38,609 bases of DNA from an uncultured Pseudoflavonifractor sp. (lineage in GTDB: Bacteria; Bacillota; Clostridia; Oscillospirales; Oscillospiraceae). Made by a program: the position numbers and the translations under genes. Below the pieces are notes generated by a model. It worked only from the letters and a program-made list of their open reading frames with translations, did not search any database and was not told the origin of the DNA. The stretch spans positions 1 to 38,609 of the forward strand of contig CAJFTA010000101.1 in assembly GCA_904419835.1 (NCBI GenBank), in the 5' to 3' direction. This document shows positions 26,401 to 33,152 of this stretch, one piece after another; position 1 is the first letter of the stretch, and each line of letters opens with the position of its first letter.

Positions 26401-29400
26401 CACTGTGACCGCCGAGGGCGCGGAGAAGGTGGAGGCCCGGGTTATGGCCTATGACGCCGACGACGGCGCCGCCGCCGTGGTGGACTGGACCGAGATGTCC
26501 GCCGATCTCTCCGCCGGCACATGGGGCGGCAGTCTGACCGTACCCCAGGGCGGGTGGTACCGCCTGGAGGTCCGGGCCAGCGGCGCTGACGGCCAGGTGC
26601 TCGAGCAGACCGCAGGCGCCCACAAGTGGGGCGTTGGCATCAACATCCTGTGCATCGGCCAGTCCAACATGGTGGGCCAGGCCCAGGACAAGCCCCGCAC
26701 CGAGGCCAACGACCTGGTGGCCAACTACACCCGCTCCGGGCAGTGGACCCACCTGGTGGATCCCTACGACGGCGCCGGCGGCTCCCTTGTCCCCGCGCTG
26801 GGCAACAGCCTGGTGGAGAAGCTGGGGATCCCCGTGGGCTTTATCCCCGCGGCCGACTCCGGCTCCGGCCTCCACGCCCCCAACGTGGGCCACGCGGAAA
26901 CCCGCTACTGGATGTACTACAACGCTGAAAATCCCGGCGACACCACCACGCTGTACGGCAAGGCCCTTACCCGCGCCAAGGCCGCGGGCGGCGTGGAGCT
27001 GATGGTGTGGAATCAGGGCGAGACCGACGGACGCCTGATGATCGCCGAGGAGACCTACGAGCAGGACATGAAGACCCTGCTTGCCCGCTTCCGCACGGAC
27101 CTGGGAGACGAGAGCATTCCCATGTTCCTCTGCCAGATCGGAACCCACGACGAAAACATCTCCAACGACGCGGCCTACACCGCCATCCGCAACGCCCAGC
27201 ACGATCTGGACGACGGGGAGAACTTCTTCCTGGCCGCCACTGAGATGGAGTTTGCCCGCAAGGACACCGCGCACTACACCCAGCCCGGCCTGGACGAGAT
27301 CGGCCGCCGGGTGGCCAACAGCATCCTGTACTATTACGGCCAGTCCGACTACTACCGCGGCCCCTATATCACCGGCGCGGAGTATGTGGACGGAGACCGC
27401 TCCGTGGTGGACGTGAACATCGCCCACCGGGGCGGCAGCGACATCGTGACCCAGGGCCAGATCACCGGCTTCACCGTCCTGGACGGCATGGACGAGGTGG
27501 AGATCACCTCCACCGTGCGGCAGGACAGCGACACCATCCGCCTGACCCTGGCCCAGCCTGTGTCCTCCAGCGGCCGGGTGCGGTATCTCTACGGGCTGAA
27601 CCCCGAGCACAGCAACATTGCCAAGGACAACACCCCGCTGCAGCTGCCTGTGGAGAACACCACCTCCGACATCCTCATCAGCGGCGACGAGATGCCCAAG
27701 TGGGACCTGATGGACCACGCCATGGCGCCCGACTGGACGGCGGACGGCTGGCGCTCCTCCACAAAGACGGGCAGCATCACCCAGCAGGACGAGTATGTCA
27801 ACATCAGCAAGCCCAATGAGAGCGGCACCGGCAGCCAGAAGCTCTATCACTGGGTGGTATCTCCCACGACCCTGGCCCTGCCCAGAGACGGCTTTACCCT
27901 CCAGGTAGAGGCCAGAGTGGCCGGCATGGTGGACGAGCAGGCCAATGAAATTGCCGTACGCATGGGCATGGACGCCAACGACGCCAACGGCAAGATTGCC
28001 TCCATCTTCCTGGGCTACGGCGAGGACGGCTTTGTCAGCACCACCACCGCAGGGAACAGCCGCTTCACCATGCCGCTGGACACCACGGTGTGGCACACCT
28101 TCAGCATGGTGGTCCGCCTGGACGAGGGCGCGTATGTCTTCGACCTCTATGTGGACAACCAGCTGGCCTTTGAGAACGTGCCCCTCAATACCTACAAGGG
28201 CGGCGACCTGATCCGCCTGGGCGCGGACAACGGCGGCCGCTGCAACCTGGACGTGAAGCATGTCCGCCTGGGCACCGGCGAGGTCCTGCCCGACGGCGTA
28301 TCCCCTGCCCGCGTCACCAAAGTCACCCTCTCGGAAGAGAGCCAGAAGGAGACTGAGAGCAGGCTCCTGGACGTGACCGTCGCCGGAACCGGCTTTGCCG
28401 ACGGCGAAACGGTAACGCTCACGCTGGTGAACAAGTACTATCAGGCTGTGGAGGACGTAGACGCCGTGGTGGCCAGCTTTACGGACAACACTGCCCGGGC
28501 TCAGATTACCATCCCCAGCGGACTGGACGCCACAACCTATTATGTAAAGGCCGAGGCCAACGGCCGGGTGCGCTATTCCGGCGCCTACACTGTGGAGGCC
28601 GACCGTGCCGCGCCCGTATTCCCGCAGTTCACCGCTCAGGGCTATACCATTGAGATGGAGGACTACATCTATAACCCCACCCAGGAGTTCAACTTCCCCA
28701 CCATTGTGGACACCAAGGACCACCCGGTGAGCAACGAGCTGGGCGACTACCGCTATTACCTGTTCTACGCCCCCCACGACGCCCCCGCTGGCAACTGCGT
28801 GGCGGCGTCCAACTCCCTGGACGGCCCCTGGGTGGAGTACGAGGGCAACCCGGTGGTGGGCAACACGTGGGATCCCTACTATGATGTCTCCCACGTGTCC
28901 TCGCCCTACGTCATGTGGCTGGAGGAGAAGGGCTGCTACATCATGTACTTCCATGGTGAAAATCCCGTCACCCGCTATGCGCTTTCTGACGACCTGATCC
29001 ACTGGGAGTATGGCGGCGAGTGCCTCAGAGCCACGGATTTCCGCAGCGACGGCGGTGAGGCCAGCTATGCCCGTGTCTTTGAGCACACCATCCCGGAGCT
29101 TGGCAACAAGTACATCATGCTGCTGATGATCAGCCCCACCGGCGGCTTCAGCGACAAGAACCGTGACATCTGCTGGGCCTATTCCGACAACGGCACGGAC
29201 TGGACCGCAGTTCAGGAGCCTCTGCTGGATCCCACCATGAACGACGAGTACCAGGGAAATTTCTCCGGCCCCTGGTTCATGCCCTGGGAGGTGAACGGTG
29301 AGGAGCGCTACTTCGTCATCTGCCACGCCTCCTCCGGCAATATGTACGCCTTTGAGGTGGGCGAGAGCCTGAACGAGTGCATTGAGTGGGGCGTGTTCTA

Positions 29401-30442
29401 CGACTCCAACGATTCCACCAACCCCGACGATGCGGAGGATGAGAGCGCCTATCCCGACTACGGCCGCGCCGGAGCGCCCTGCTTCATTCAGGACGACGAG
29501 GGCCGCTGGCACATGTTCTACGAGGGCGGCAAGCGGCTCCATGCCAATATCGTCCACGCCACCGCCCCTGCCCCCGCGCCTGAGACGCCCGACATTGTCC
29601 AGCCCGGGATCACCACCAAGGTGGAGACTCTGCCGGACGGCAGCAGGCTCGTTACGCAAACGGACCTGGAGAGCGGCGCGATCACGGAGATACTGACCAT
29701 GCCCAACGGCGTGAAGGCGCGGACCACGGTCACAGAGGCGGGCGAGGCCCAGAGCCGGATTACCATCCCCGACGGGGTGAATGGCGCCGTGGTGGAGCTC
29801 CCCGCCGGAAACGGCAACGTGGCAATCCGGGTCAATGAGGACGGCACCGAGACCGTGCTCCCCATCGCCTGCATCGAAAATGGACGCGCCCGCATCTGGC
29901 TGGAGGACTCCGCTGTTGTCCGGTTTGAAGCGCGGACGGTCTCCTTCGCTGACATTGCCGACGGGGAGATCCGGGCGGCTGCGGAGCAGCTGGCCGCGCA
30001 GGGCATCTTCGCCGGCACCGGCGGCGGGAACTTCACGCCCGGCCTGCCTGTGGACCGCGCCACTCTGGTGACCGTGCTCTACCGGCTGGACGGAATGAAA
30101 AAGCCGGAAACGGCCCCCAACTTTGTAGACGTGGCGGCCGGTGTGTGGTATGCTGATGCCGTGGCCTGGTGCCAGGGCGCCGGTGTGACCAACGGCGTCG
30201 GCGGCGGGCGCTTTGCGCCTGACGTGCCCCTGACCTGGGAGCAGACGGCCCTTATGCTCTACCGGTACGCCCAGACCTTCGGCGCGGCCAAGCCCGCCGG
30301 CGAAGGCATCACCGAGCGCCAGGCGGCCCTTCAGTGGTGCGCCGCAAATGGCGTGGGCGCTGCCGAAAATCCGGGCAGAGCCGTCAATCGCGGTCAGCTC
30401 GCCCTGATTGTACAGCACTATATCAAAGCCCTGGTGGGCTGA
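20432..30442 (+). CDS. Giant S-layer-anchored multi-domain glycosidase/acetylesterase-like protein
   Basis: The product is 3336 residues, starting at MKKRAC (ATG 20432, GGAGG upstream) with a signal peptide cut after AMA (residue 25). Layout by residue: concanavalin-like 30-220, Ig-like 230-326, five-bladed-propeller glycosidase-like (GH43 clan-like) 332-651, Big-like 656-750; the same set again 752-952, 957-1051, 1059-1375, 1380-1475; a divergent propeller 1482-1784; concanavalin-like 1789-1955; SGNH/sialate O-acetylesterase-like 2070-2303; beta-sandwich 2308-2417; third set 2424-2622, 2626-2725, 2730-3045; three SLH repeats 3169-3336. The esterase has GQSNMVG with Ser2078, WNQGETD, and Asp2278/His2281. 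It is exported and bound to cell-wall polymer, where it probably binds and trims acetylated glycans. The glycan is unknown, and whether each propeller is catalytic or only binding is not shown. Confidence 0.85.
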   Translation: MKKRACSLILALAMILSLFPIYAMAEDRSSWDLLDAGATTASPFSTSIGAIGGTVEQKDGYVNILKGNDKSTSNGSYTYLTAAVDMPETAFTLEAAIRLAGDVTGDRSNGFSVRVGGYLYHAFLKYGTAEQGGGISIYPDYRELVPVDTTVWHYYAIVANPETKSYALYVDGEQVAEHTTTWTMNGSDLIRFGADTEGYANMDVETVRAGSGDLSSLLTAYEGGQEQKPSLTSVQLSQYEQAEKQAQTVTVTVTGENLKNDTQITAALVNADGTAEEDVTVSGVFQDNRAELSLSIPDTITTGTYYVEARIEGSTLRSQAYTVKADRADPQLPAFAAAGYTIEMENYRYNPTEEFNFPTIVDTKEHPVDNELGDYRYYLFYAPHDAPAGNCVAASNSLDGPWVEYEGNPVVSNKWDSYYDVSHVSSPHVMWIDEQDCYVMYYHGPNNITRYATSSDLLNWTYGGVCMEADDFSTEQEAYQQASYARVFEYEVPGLNNKYIMLMMVTHNGANNSYNSHIGWAYSSDGISWTAVKEPLVDPDINAELYGPNLSGPWFMPWQVDGETRYFVICHASDGNMYAFEVGEKLDECIEWGLFYDSQGIRNTDDLNPETYPDYGRAGAPCFIQDDNGNWHMFYEGGKRLHANIVHAVEVKKGEEGQLARASLELDGAVLQTGDKAEPVLRIFDKGNNKVSADAEGLSLTYHVSDSQVLSYENGVLTAVGKGTASAWVEISKSDGSTAVSTKVSVTVQEQSSLWNLFNAGTAPYGDNFNVVNTPGGGAVMQKAGYVNIEKGNDKSNTATGDAYTWLTAAPALPADEVFTVEATIRLSGAVDGGRTNEFAVRINGTGKYYPIFLKYGADGAVTNQTSFDSAKALDTTSWHNYALVINPTAQQYDVYVDGELVLEDVSAQNMSGGNLIRLGADNKGRCDMDVLAVRVGEGDLSESLTGYDGPEYPEAGLTSVTLSPESQVENTEQQVTVTVTGENLEDDTEVTVTLMTASGAAVQGVSASGVFADNQAQVELTIPDTVPVGSYYVQAEAAGSTARSGAYQVTSSLEAPDFPAFAALGYTIEMTDYQYNPTEEFNFPTIVDTKDHPVSNSFGDNAYRYYLFYAPHDAPAGNCVAVSNSLYGPWIEYENNPVVGNKWDPYYSVSHVSSPQVMWIEEQGCYVMYFHGENPTTRYATSTDLLHWTYGGELVHANDFSKTGSGFSEASYARVFEHTIPELGNKYIMLLMITGSGNNMHRNIYYAYSNDGITWTPVQEPLLNPDELGPEYKNNFSGPWFMEWDGRYFVICHASSGEIYAFEVGESLDQCIEWGEVYNSQGVRNVDDANPDAYPDYGRAGAPFFIQDDEGRWHMYYEAGKRLNTNIVHAVEVRPGEEDQLARVGVTLDSETLTVGAAAEPELRIFNKGNEKVAADTEGLTCTYHVGGANPDCVTYDNGVLTAVSAGEATIWVEVTAQDGSKAVSDKIGITVKEKEALPKEVIITNQMTPNKTALNLELPAIFKAEGVLANPIDNYYLYFSYNDESGGTRSIALATAPAPEGPWTVYNDGTPVMTAQSLGVSSSVNAPWPIWDEDNDRMLMYYSMGATAIGVAESTDGINFTNIQTVFEGSDAPAGTQAYQQSVYAYTVEGQDNKYVMFYTGNGYRSGDGTYTNGKQIFYAVSDDGLNWTDSGKVLQYPDSGDKGNIASPRLMIRDGEPYVVYHNSNGNLGYSLLSDDFSTASRQGRLYDSTDGEPDRGRAADACFLQEGENLYLYYTARSNKAKNEEDASLLVCRKLAGGSGQEEILFQDDFNDGNADGWEVDSGTWTVTDSTYTQSAASGGAMTFAGDAAWSNYEVEVKVTPTETSKSIAVMVSGRADGTQNRYIGAYNGGKLMIDRRISGGSAILAQKEYTMELGQTYTLKMTFSGDNIALYVNGVKELETVDDTHTSGKIGLATYNTAASFDDVIVRAVNGAPEPSEDLTVEDFGDHQVVQRDAENKNAVITVNGTVTAEGAEKVEARVMAYDADDGAAAVVDWTEMSADLSAGTWGGSLTVPQGGWYRLEVRASGADGQVLEQTAGAHKWGVGINILCIGQSNMVGQAQDKPRTEANDLVANYTRSGQWTHLVDPYDGAGGSLVPALGNSLVEKLGIPVGFIPAADSGSGLHAPNVGHAETRYWMYYNAENPGDTTTLYGKALTRAKAAGGVELMVWNQGETDGRLMIAEETYEQDMKTLLARFRTDLGDESIPMFLCQIGTHDENISNDAAYTAIRNAQHDLDDGENFFLAATEMEFARKDTAHYTQPGLDEIGRRVANSILYYYGQSDYYRGPYITGAEYVDGDRSVVDVNIAHRGGSDIVTQGQITGFTVLDGMDEVEITSTVRQDSDTIRLTLAQPVSSSGRVRYLYGLNPEHSNIAKDNTPLQLPVENTTSDILISGDEMPKWDLMDHAMAPDWTADGWRSSTKTGSITQQDEYVNISKPNESGTGSQKLYHWVVSPTTLALPRDGFTLQVEARVAGMVDEQANEIAVRMGMDANDANGKIASIFLGYGEDGFVSTTTAGNSRFTMPLDTTVWHTFSMVVRLDEGAYVFDLYVDNQLAFENVPLNTYKGGDLIRLGADNGGRCNLDVKHVRLGTGEVLPDGVSPARVTKVTLSEESQKETESRLLDVTVAGTGFADGETVTLTLVNKYYQAVEDVDAVVASFTDNTARAQITIPSGLDATTYYVKAEANGRVRYSGAYTVEADRAAPVFPQFTAQGYTIEMEDYIYNPTQEFNFPTIVDTKDHPVSNELGDYRYYLFYAPHDAPAGNCVAASNSLDGPWVEYEGNPVVGNTWDPYYDVSHVSSPYVMWLEEKGCYIMYFHGENPVTRYALSDDLIHWEYGGECLRATDFRSDGGEASYARVFEHTIPELGNKYIMLLMISPTGGFSDKNRDICWAYSDNGTDWTAVQEPLLDPTMNDEYQGNFSGPWFMPWEVNGEERYFVICHASSGNMYAFEVGESLNECIEWGVFYDSNDSTNPDDAEDESAYPDYGRAGAPCFIQDDEGRWHMFYEGGKRLHANIVHATAPAPAPETPDIVQPGITTKVETLPDGSRLVTQTDLESGAITEILTMPNGVKARTTVTEAGEAQSRITIPDGVNGAVVELPAGNGNVAIRVNEDGTETVLPIACIENGRARIWLEDSAVVRFEARTVSFADIADGEIRAAAEQLAAQGIFAGTGGGNFTPGLPVDRATLVTVLYRLDGMKKPETAPNFVDVAAGVWYADAVAWCQGAGVTNGVGGGRFAPDVPLTWEQTALMLYRYAQTFGAAKPAGEGITERQAALQWCAANGVGAAENPGRAVNRGQLALIVQHYIKALVG
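20522..22384 (+). repeat. Module copy 1 of the giant protein (621 residues)
   Basis: This runs from WDLLDAG to NIVHAVEV: a concanavalin-like, an Ig-like and a propeller domain. The motif YAPHDAPAGNCVA is shared by all three copies. Third positions here are less GC-rich than in copies 2 and 3. Confidence 0.85.
22694..24553 (+). repeat. Module copy 2 of the giant protein (620 residues)
   Basis: It has the same three-domain order and nearly the same length as copy 1, following the first Big-like domain without a long linker. The propeller ends in GRAGAPFFIQDDEGRWHMYY, versus GAPCFIQDD in copies 1 and 3. Confidence 0.85.
27701..29563 (+). repeat. Module copy 3 of the giant protein (621 residues)
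   Basis: It has the same three-domain order and exactly the length of copy 1, placed after the esterase-like domain and followed by the linker to the SLH repeats. Many stretches are identical in protein to copy 1 although the codons differ. Confidence 0.85.
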
Positions 30443-30460
30443 GTATGAAGTCCCCGGGCC

Positions 30461-30472
30461 GGGGGGGGGGGG
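30461..30472. repeat. Poly-G tract of 12 bases in the isomerase leader
   Basis: Twelve consecutive G lie 8 bases before the isomerase ATG at 30481 and take the place where the ribosome site should be. Tracts of this length are slippage-prone and could vary expression; they are also prone to sequencing-length error. Confidence 0.8.
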
Positions 30473-30480
30473 TATGTATT

Positions 30481-31167
30481 ATGAAACGATCGGAGATCAA
30501 TGCAGTCCTGCGGGACGCCGTGGAGTTTTGCCGGAAGATGAACTTCCAGCTGCCGCCCTGGGCCTACTGGAGCCCGGAGGACTGGGCCAAGGCCGGGCAC
30601 GAGTGCGACGAGATACGGGACAATATGCTGGGCTGGGACATTACGGACTACGGCCACGGGAAGTTCCGTGAGATCGGCCTGGCGCTCTTCACCATCCGCA
30701 ACGGAAACCTCCACAACAGCAAGTACAAAAAGCCCTACGCCGAGAAGCTGCTTATCTCCCAGGAGGACCAGCTCTCCCCCAACCACTTCCACTGGAGCAA
30801 GATGGAGGACATCATCAACCGGGGCGGCGGCAACCTGATGGTCCAGGTCTGGAATTCCACCGAGGATGAGGAGCTGGCCGATACGCCGGTCACGGTTCAC
30901 CTGGACGGCGTGGAGAAGACGGTGCCCGCCGCCACGGTGCTCCGCCTGACCCCCGGCATGAGCATCACCCTGCCCCAGCGGCAGTACCACGCATTTTGGG
31001 CGGAGCGGGGCCACGGCCCGGTGCTCATCGGCGAGGTGTCCATGACCAACGACGATAACGTGGACAACCGGTTCTATGAGACCCAGGGCCGGTTCCCCAC
31101 CATCGAGGAGGACGAGGCGCCCCTCTACCTGCTGTGCAACGAGTACCCCGCGGCGAGGGAGAGCTGA
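30481..31167 (+). CDS. D-lyxose isomerase family protein (possibly D-mannose/fructose)
   Basis: The 228-residue protein matches the length of the D-lyxose isomerase (LyxI, cupin) family. Metal ligands are visible: NHFHWSKMEDI near residues 101-111 (two His and a Glu) and a later His in PQRQYHAFW near 178. The family converts D-lyxose to D-xylulose and often D-mannose to D-fructose, using Mn2+. The next gene, 4 bases downstream, encodes a fructokinase-like enzyme, so mannose to fructose to fructose-phosphate is the likely route. The ATG at 30481 lies 38 bases after the giant gene; it has no AGGAGG, only a 12-G run. An upstream in-frame start would overlap the giant gene and adds no family sequence. 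The sugar is inferred. Confidence 0.82.
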   Translation: MKRSEINAVLRDAVEFCRKMNFQLPPWAYWSPEDWAKAGHECDEIRDNMLGWDITDYGHGKFREIGLALFTIRNGNLHNSKYKKPYAEKLLISQEDQLSPNHFHWSKMEDIINRGGGNLMVQVWNSTEDEELADTPVTVHLDGVEKTVPAATVLRLTPGMSITLPQRQYHAFWAERGHGPVLIGEVSMTNDDNVDNRFYETQGRFPTIEEDEAPLYLLCNEYPAARES

Positions 31168-31170
31168 GCC

Positions 31171-32133
31171 ATGAAGCATTACGATGTGGCGGTGCTGGGC
31201 GAGGCGCTGATTGATTTTACCGAGTACGGAACCGTGGACGGCGGCGGGCGCCTCTTTGAGCAGAACCCGGGCGGCGCGCCCGCCAACGTGGCCTGCGCGG
31301 TGAGCCGTCTGGGGGGGCGGGCCGCCTTCCTGGGCAAGGTGGGCGCGGACATGCACGGCCGTTTTCTGCGGGACACCCTGGCGGGGGAGGGGGTGGACGT
31401 GTCCGGCATGGTGCTGGACGAGTCCGTCTTTACCACCCTGGCCTTTGTGGCCCTCAGCGGCACGGGGGAGCGGAGCTTCAGCTTTGCCCGCAAGCCGGGG
31501 GCGGACACCTGCCTGCGGCGGGAGGAGGTCTGCAAGGATGTGCTGGAAAACTGCGGCATCCTCCACGTGGGCTCCCTCTCCCTGACGGACGAGCCGGCCC
31601 GGAGCGCCACGCTCTGGGCGGTGGAGCAGGTCAGGGCCCGGGGCGGGGCCGTGGCCTACGACCCCAACTACCGCGCCTCCCTCTGGCGGGACGAGGAGAG
31701 TGCCCGGAAGCAGATGCGCAGCCTGGTGCCCATGGCGGACTACATCAAAATCTCCGACGAGGAGACGGAGCTGCTCACCGGACACAGCAGTCCCAGAGAA
31801 GCGGCCCGGGCGCTGCTGGAGCAGGGCGTCTGCTGCGCGGCGGTGACCCTGGGCGAGGAAGGGGCGCTCATCGCCGCCAGGGACGGGATGGCGGTTGTGC
31901 CCGGCTGCGCCGCCAAATGGGTGGTGGATACCACCGGCGCGGGGGACGCCTTCTGGGGCGCCTTCCTCACACAGGTGGCCGGCAGCGGGCTGTCCCCCAG
32001 AGAGGTGACGCTGGAAAAGGCGGCGGAATTCGCCCGGTTTGCCAATGCCGCCGCCAGCCTGTGCATCGGCCGCCGGGGGGCGATTCCCGCCCTGCCTTCC
32101 CTGGCTGAGGTAAAGGAACGGATGGAGAAATAA
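31171..32133 (+). CDS. PfkB-family carbohydrate kinase, probable fructokinase
   Basis: The 320-residue protein has the PfkB signatures: VLGEALIDF at the start, NPGGAPANVACAVSRLGG near 31-48 (sugar binding) and VVDTTGAGDAFWGAF near 251-265, where Asp in GAGD is the catalytic base. AYDPNYRASLW near 165-175 is the pattern common in fructokinases and ketosugar kinases. It phosphorylates a sugar, most likely fructose, using ATP. It starts 4 bases after the isomerase stop and closes the operon, with a hairpin terminator 15 bases later. The sugar is assigned from the neighbour and overall look, not from a decisive residue. Confidence 0.85.
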   Translation: MKHYDVAVLGEALIDFTEYGTVDGGGRLFEQNPGGAPANVACAVSRLGGRAAFLGKVGADMHGRFLRDTLAGEGVDVSGMVLDESVFTTLAFVALSGTGERSFSFARKPGADTCLRREEVCKDVLENCGILHVGSLSLTDEPARSATLWAVEQVRARGGAVAYDPNYRASLWRDEESARKQMRSLVPMADYIKISDEETELLTGHSSPREAARALLEQGVCCAAVTLGEEGALIAARDGMAVVPGCAAKWVVDTTGAGDAFWGAFLTQVAGSGLSPREVTLEKAAEFARFANAAASLCIGRRGAIPALPSLAEVKERMEK

Positions 32134-32147
32134 ATCGGGAAAACGGC

Positions 32148-32183
32148 ACAGCGCCGCGGACAACTTGTTGTCCGCGGCGCTGT
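32148..32183 (+). terminator. Hairpin terminator closing the 17-kb operon
   Basis: Bases 32148-32163 pair perfectly with 32168-32183 (16-bp GC-rich stem, loop CTTG). There is no long T run on the plus strand, but the stem is very stable and directly follows the last gene of the operon. Confidence 0.7.
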
Positions 32184-32755
32184 CTTATATATGCTGTTTC
32201 TGCCCGTAGCAGGCGTTGGGGCATGCGGGTGTAAACCACGCCGCCCAGGACGGGAAAGAATTTGCGGAGGGCCGGATGGATGCGGCCCGGGGCGGATCAG
32301 AACTGAATTTTTCCATTGCGATTGCCACCGGTCATGCGGAGAGGCGGAACAAAGTATCCTGACACTCTTTTCCGGCGTGCCCAGGGTAACAATGGCGGTC
32401 TGGCAGTGGTTTGCTCAGGCGGACTGCACCTCATCCATATAGGCGGCAATCGGGGCCTCCGCCTCGGCGGCTGTGGCTGTTATCTCATTGATATTCTGAC
32501 AGAGCTGTGATTTTCTTATTTCCGGGGCCCCCGGTTCAATTTGGAATGATACCCTTTTTCGCCGGCAGTGCGCACCTGCCGGCGGCACAGACAGGAAGCT
32601 GTTACAGCTGTACCATCTGCTGAATATTAAGGTGCCGGAGCAAGAGATAGTTTACAGCGGATTCGTCATTATAATTCAAAATCATAACTAATTATACAAA
32701 GATAAGTTTTATAAAAAATGGAATGAGACACAAATTGCAATTGGCGGATAAAAAG
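32184..32755 (-). other. Gene-free stretch with decayed coding sequence
   Basis: I find no intact gene. On the minus strand there are short protein-like open stretches in different frames: a 27-residue frame from ATG 32685 to a stop at 32602 (with DESAVNYLLLRHLN), and an open end stopping at 32415 (with NINEITATAAEAEAPIAAYM). They may be pieces of one dead gene broken by frameshifts. I do not recognise the family. Confidence 0.3.
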
Positions 32756-32783
32756 TTGATTAAGTAAAAAATCATGCTATAAT
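32756..32783 (+). promoter_or_regulatory. Sigma-A promoter before the GntR remnant and aldo/keto reductase
   Basis: TTGATT at 32756-32761 and TATAAT at 32778-32783 have a 16-base spacer, in an AT-rich tract. The start of transcription would be near 32790. Confidence 0.6.
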
Positions 32784-32847
32784 AATTGAAAAATAAAAAG
32801 CAAAAAAGAATAAAATCAAAATTTGTATTGCTTTTAGAGATACAATC

Positions 32848-32861
32848 GGTGCACCTGCACC
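32848..32861. promoter_or_regulatory. Possible operator, inverted repeat
   Basis: GGTGCA and TGCACC flank CC. The site lies about 60 bases downstream of the predicted transcription start and just before the GntR remnant, so it may have been the site of autoregulation. It is a short motif and could be chance. Confidence 0.3.
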
Positions 32862-32891
32862 TGAAAAAGTGCAGAGAGAAAGGGCGGCGCT

Positions 32892-33129
32892 ATGGCCTTC
32901 AAGTATCTCCAGCCGGCGGCCCGGCTTAGACGAAACTCGCCCGGGGAACCTTTCAGACAAGCTGCCTGCTGAGCGGGAGCTGCCCCGAATTTATTCAGTC
33001 AGCCGCCAGACAGTGCGGCAGGCCCTGGACAAACTGTTGGAGCTGGGGCGCATTGAAAAACGGCGGGGCAGCGAATCCAGAGTGCTGAAGCGGATGGAGG
33101 GGCGGCTGGTTCGCAAGGAGAGCGGCTGA
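32892..33129 (+). pseudogene. GntR-family regulator remnant, frameshifted and truncated
   Basis: ATG 32892 begins MAFKYLQ, a common GntR start, but the frame breaks at a run of four G at about 32941-32944. In the next frame the sequence continues as DKLPAERELPRIYSVSRQTV and ALDKLLELGRIEKRRG, the GntR winged helix. Removing one G would join the two parts into a single ~78-residue protein. Even so, it ends at 33129 without the ligand-binding (UTRA) domain, so it is a winged-helix-only remnant. An AAAGG site precedes ATG 32892. The next gene, an aldo/keto reductase, starts 23 bases downstream and was perhaps its target. Sequencing error is the main alternative for the shift. Confidence 0.65.
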
Positions 33130-33152
33130 GCAGGAGAAACAGGGGGAATACC

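Noticed and set aside
20648..30418. Very long open frame on the minus strand opposite the giant S-layer gene
   Set aside because: It mirrors the codon bias of the plus-strand gene. The protein is His/Val/Gly-rich without domains, while the plus frame has a signal peptide, conserved repeats and SLH domains.
30418..32163. Minus-strand open frame across isomerase and kinase genes
   Set aside because: It spans two well-supported plus-strand genes and their junction; antisense artefact.
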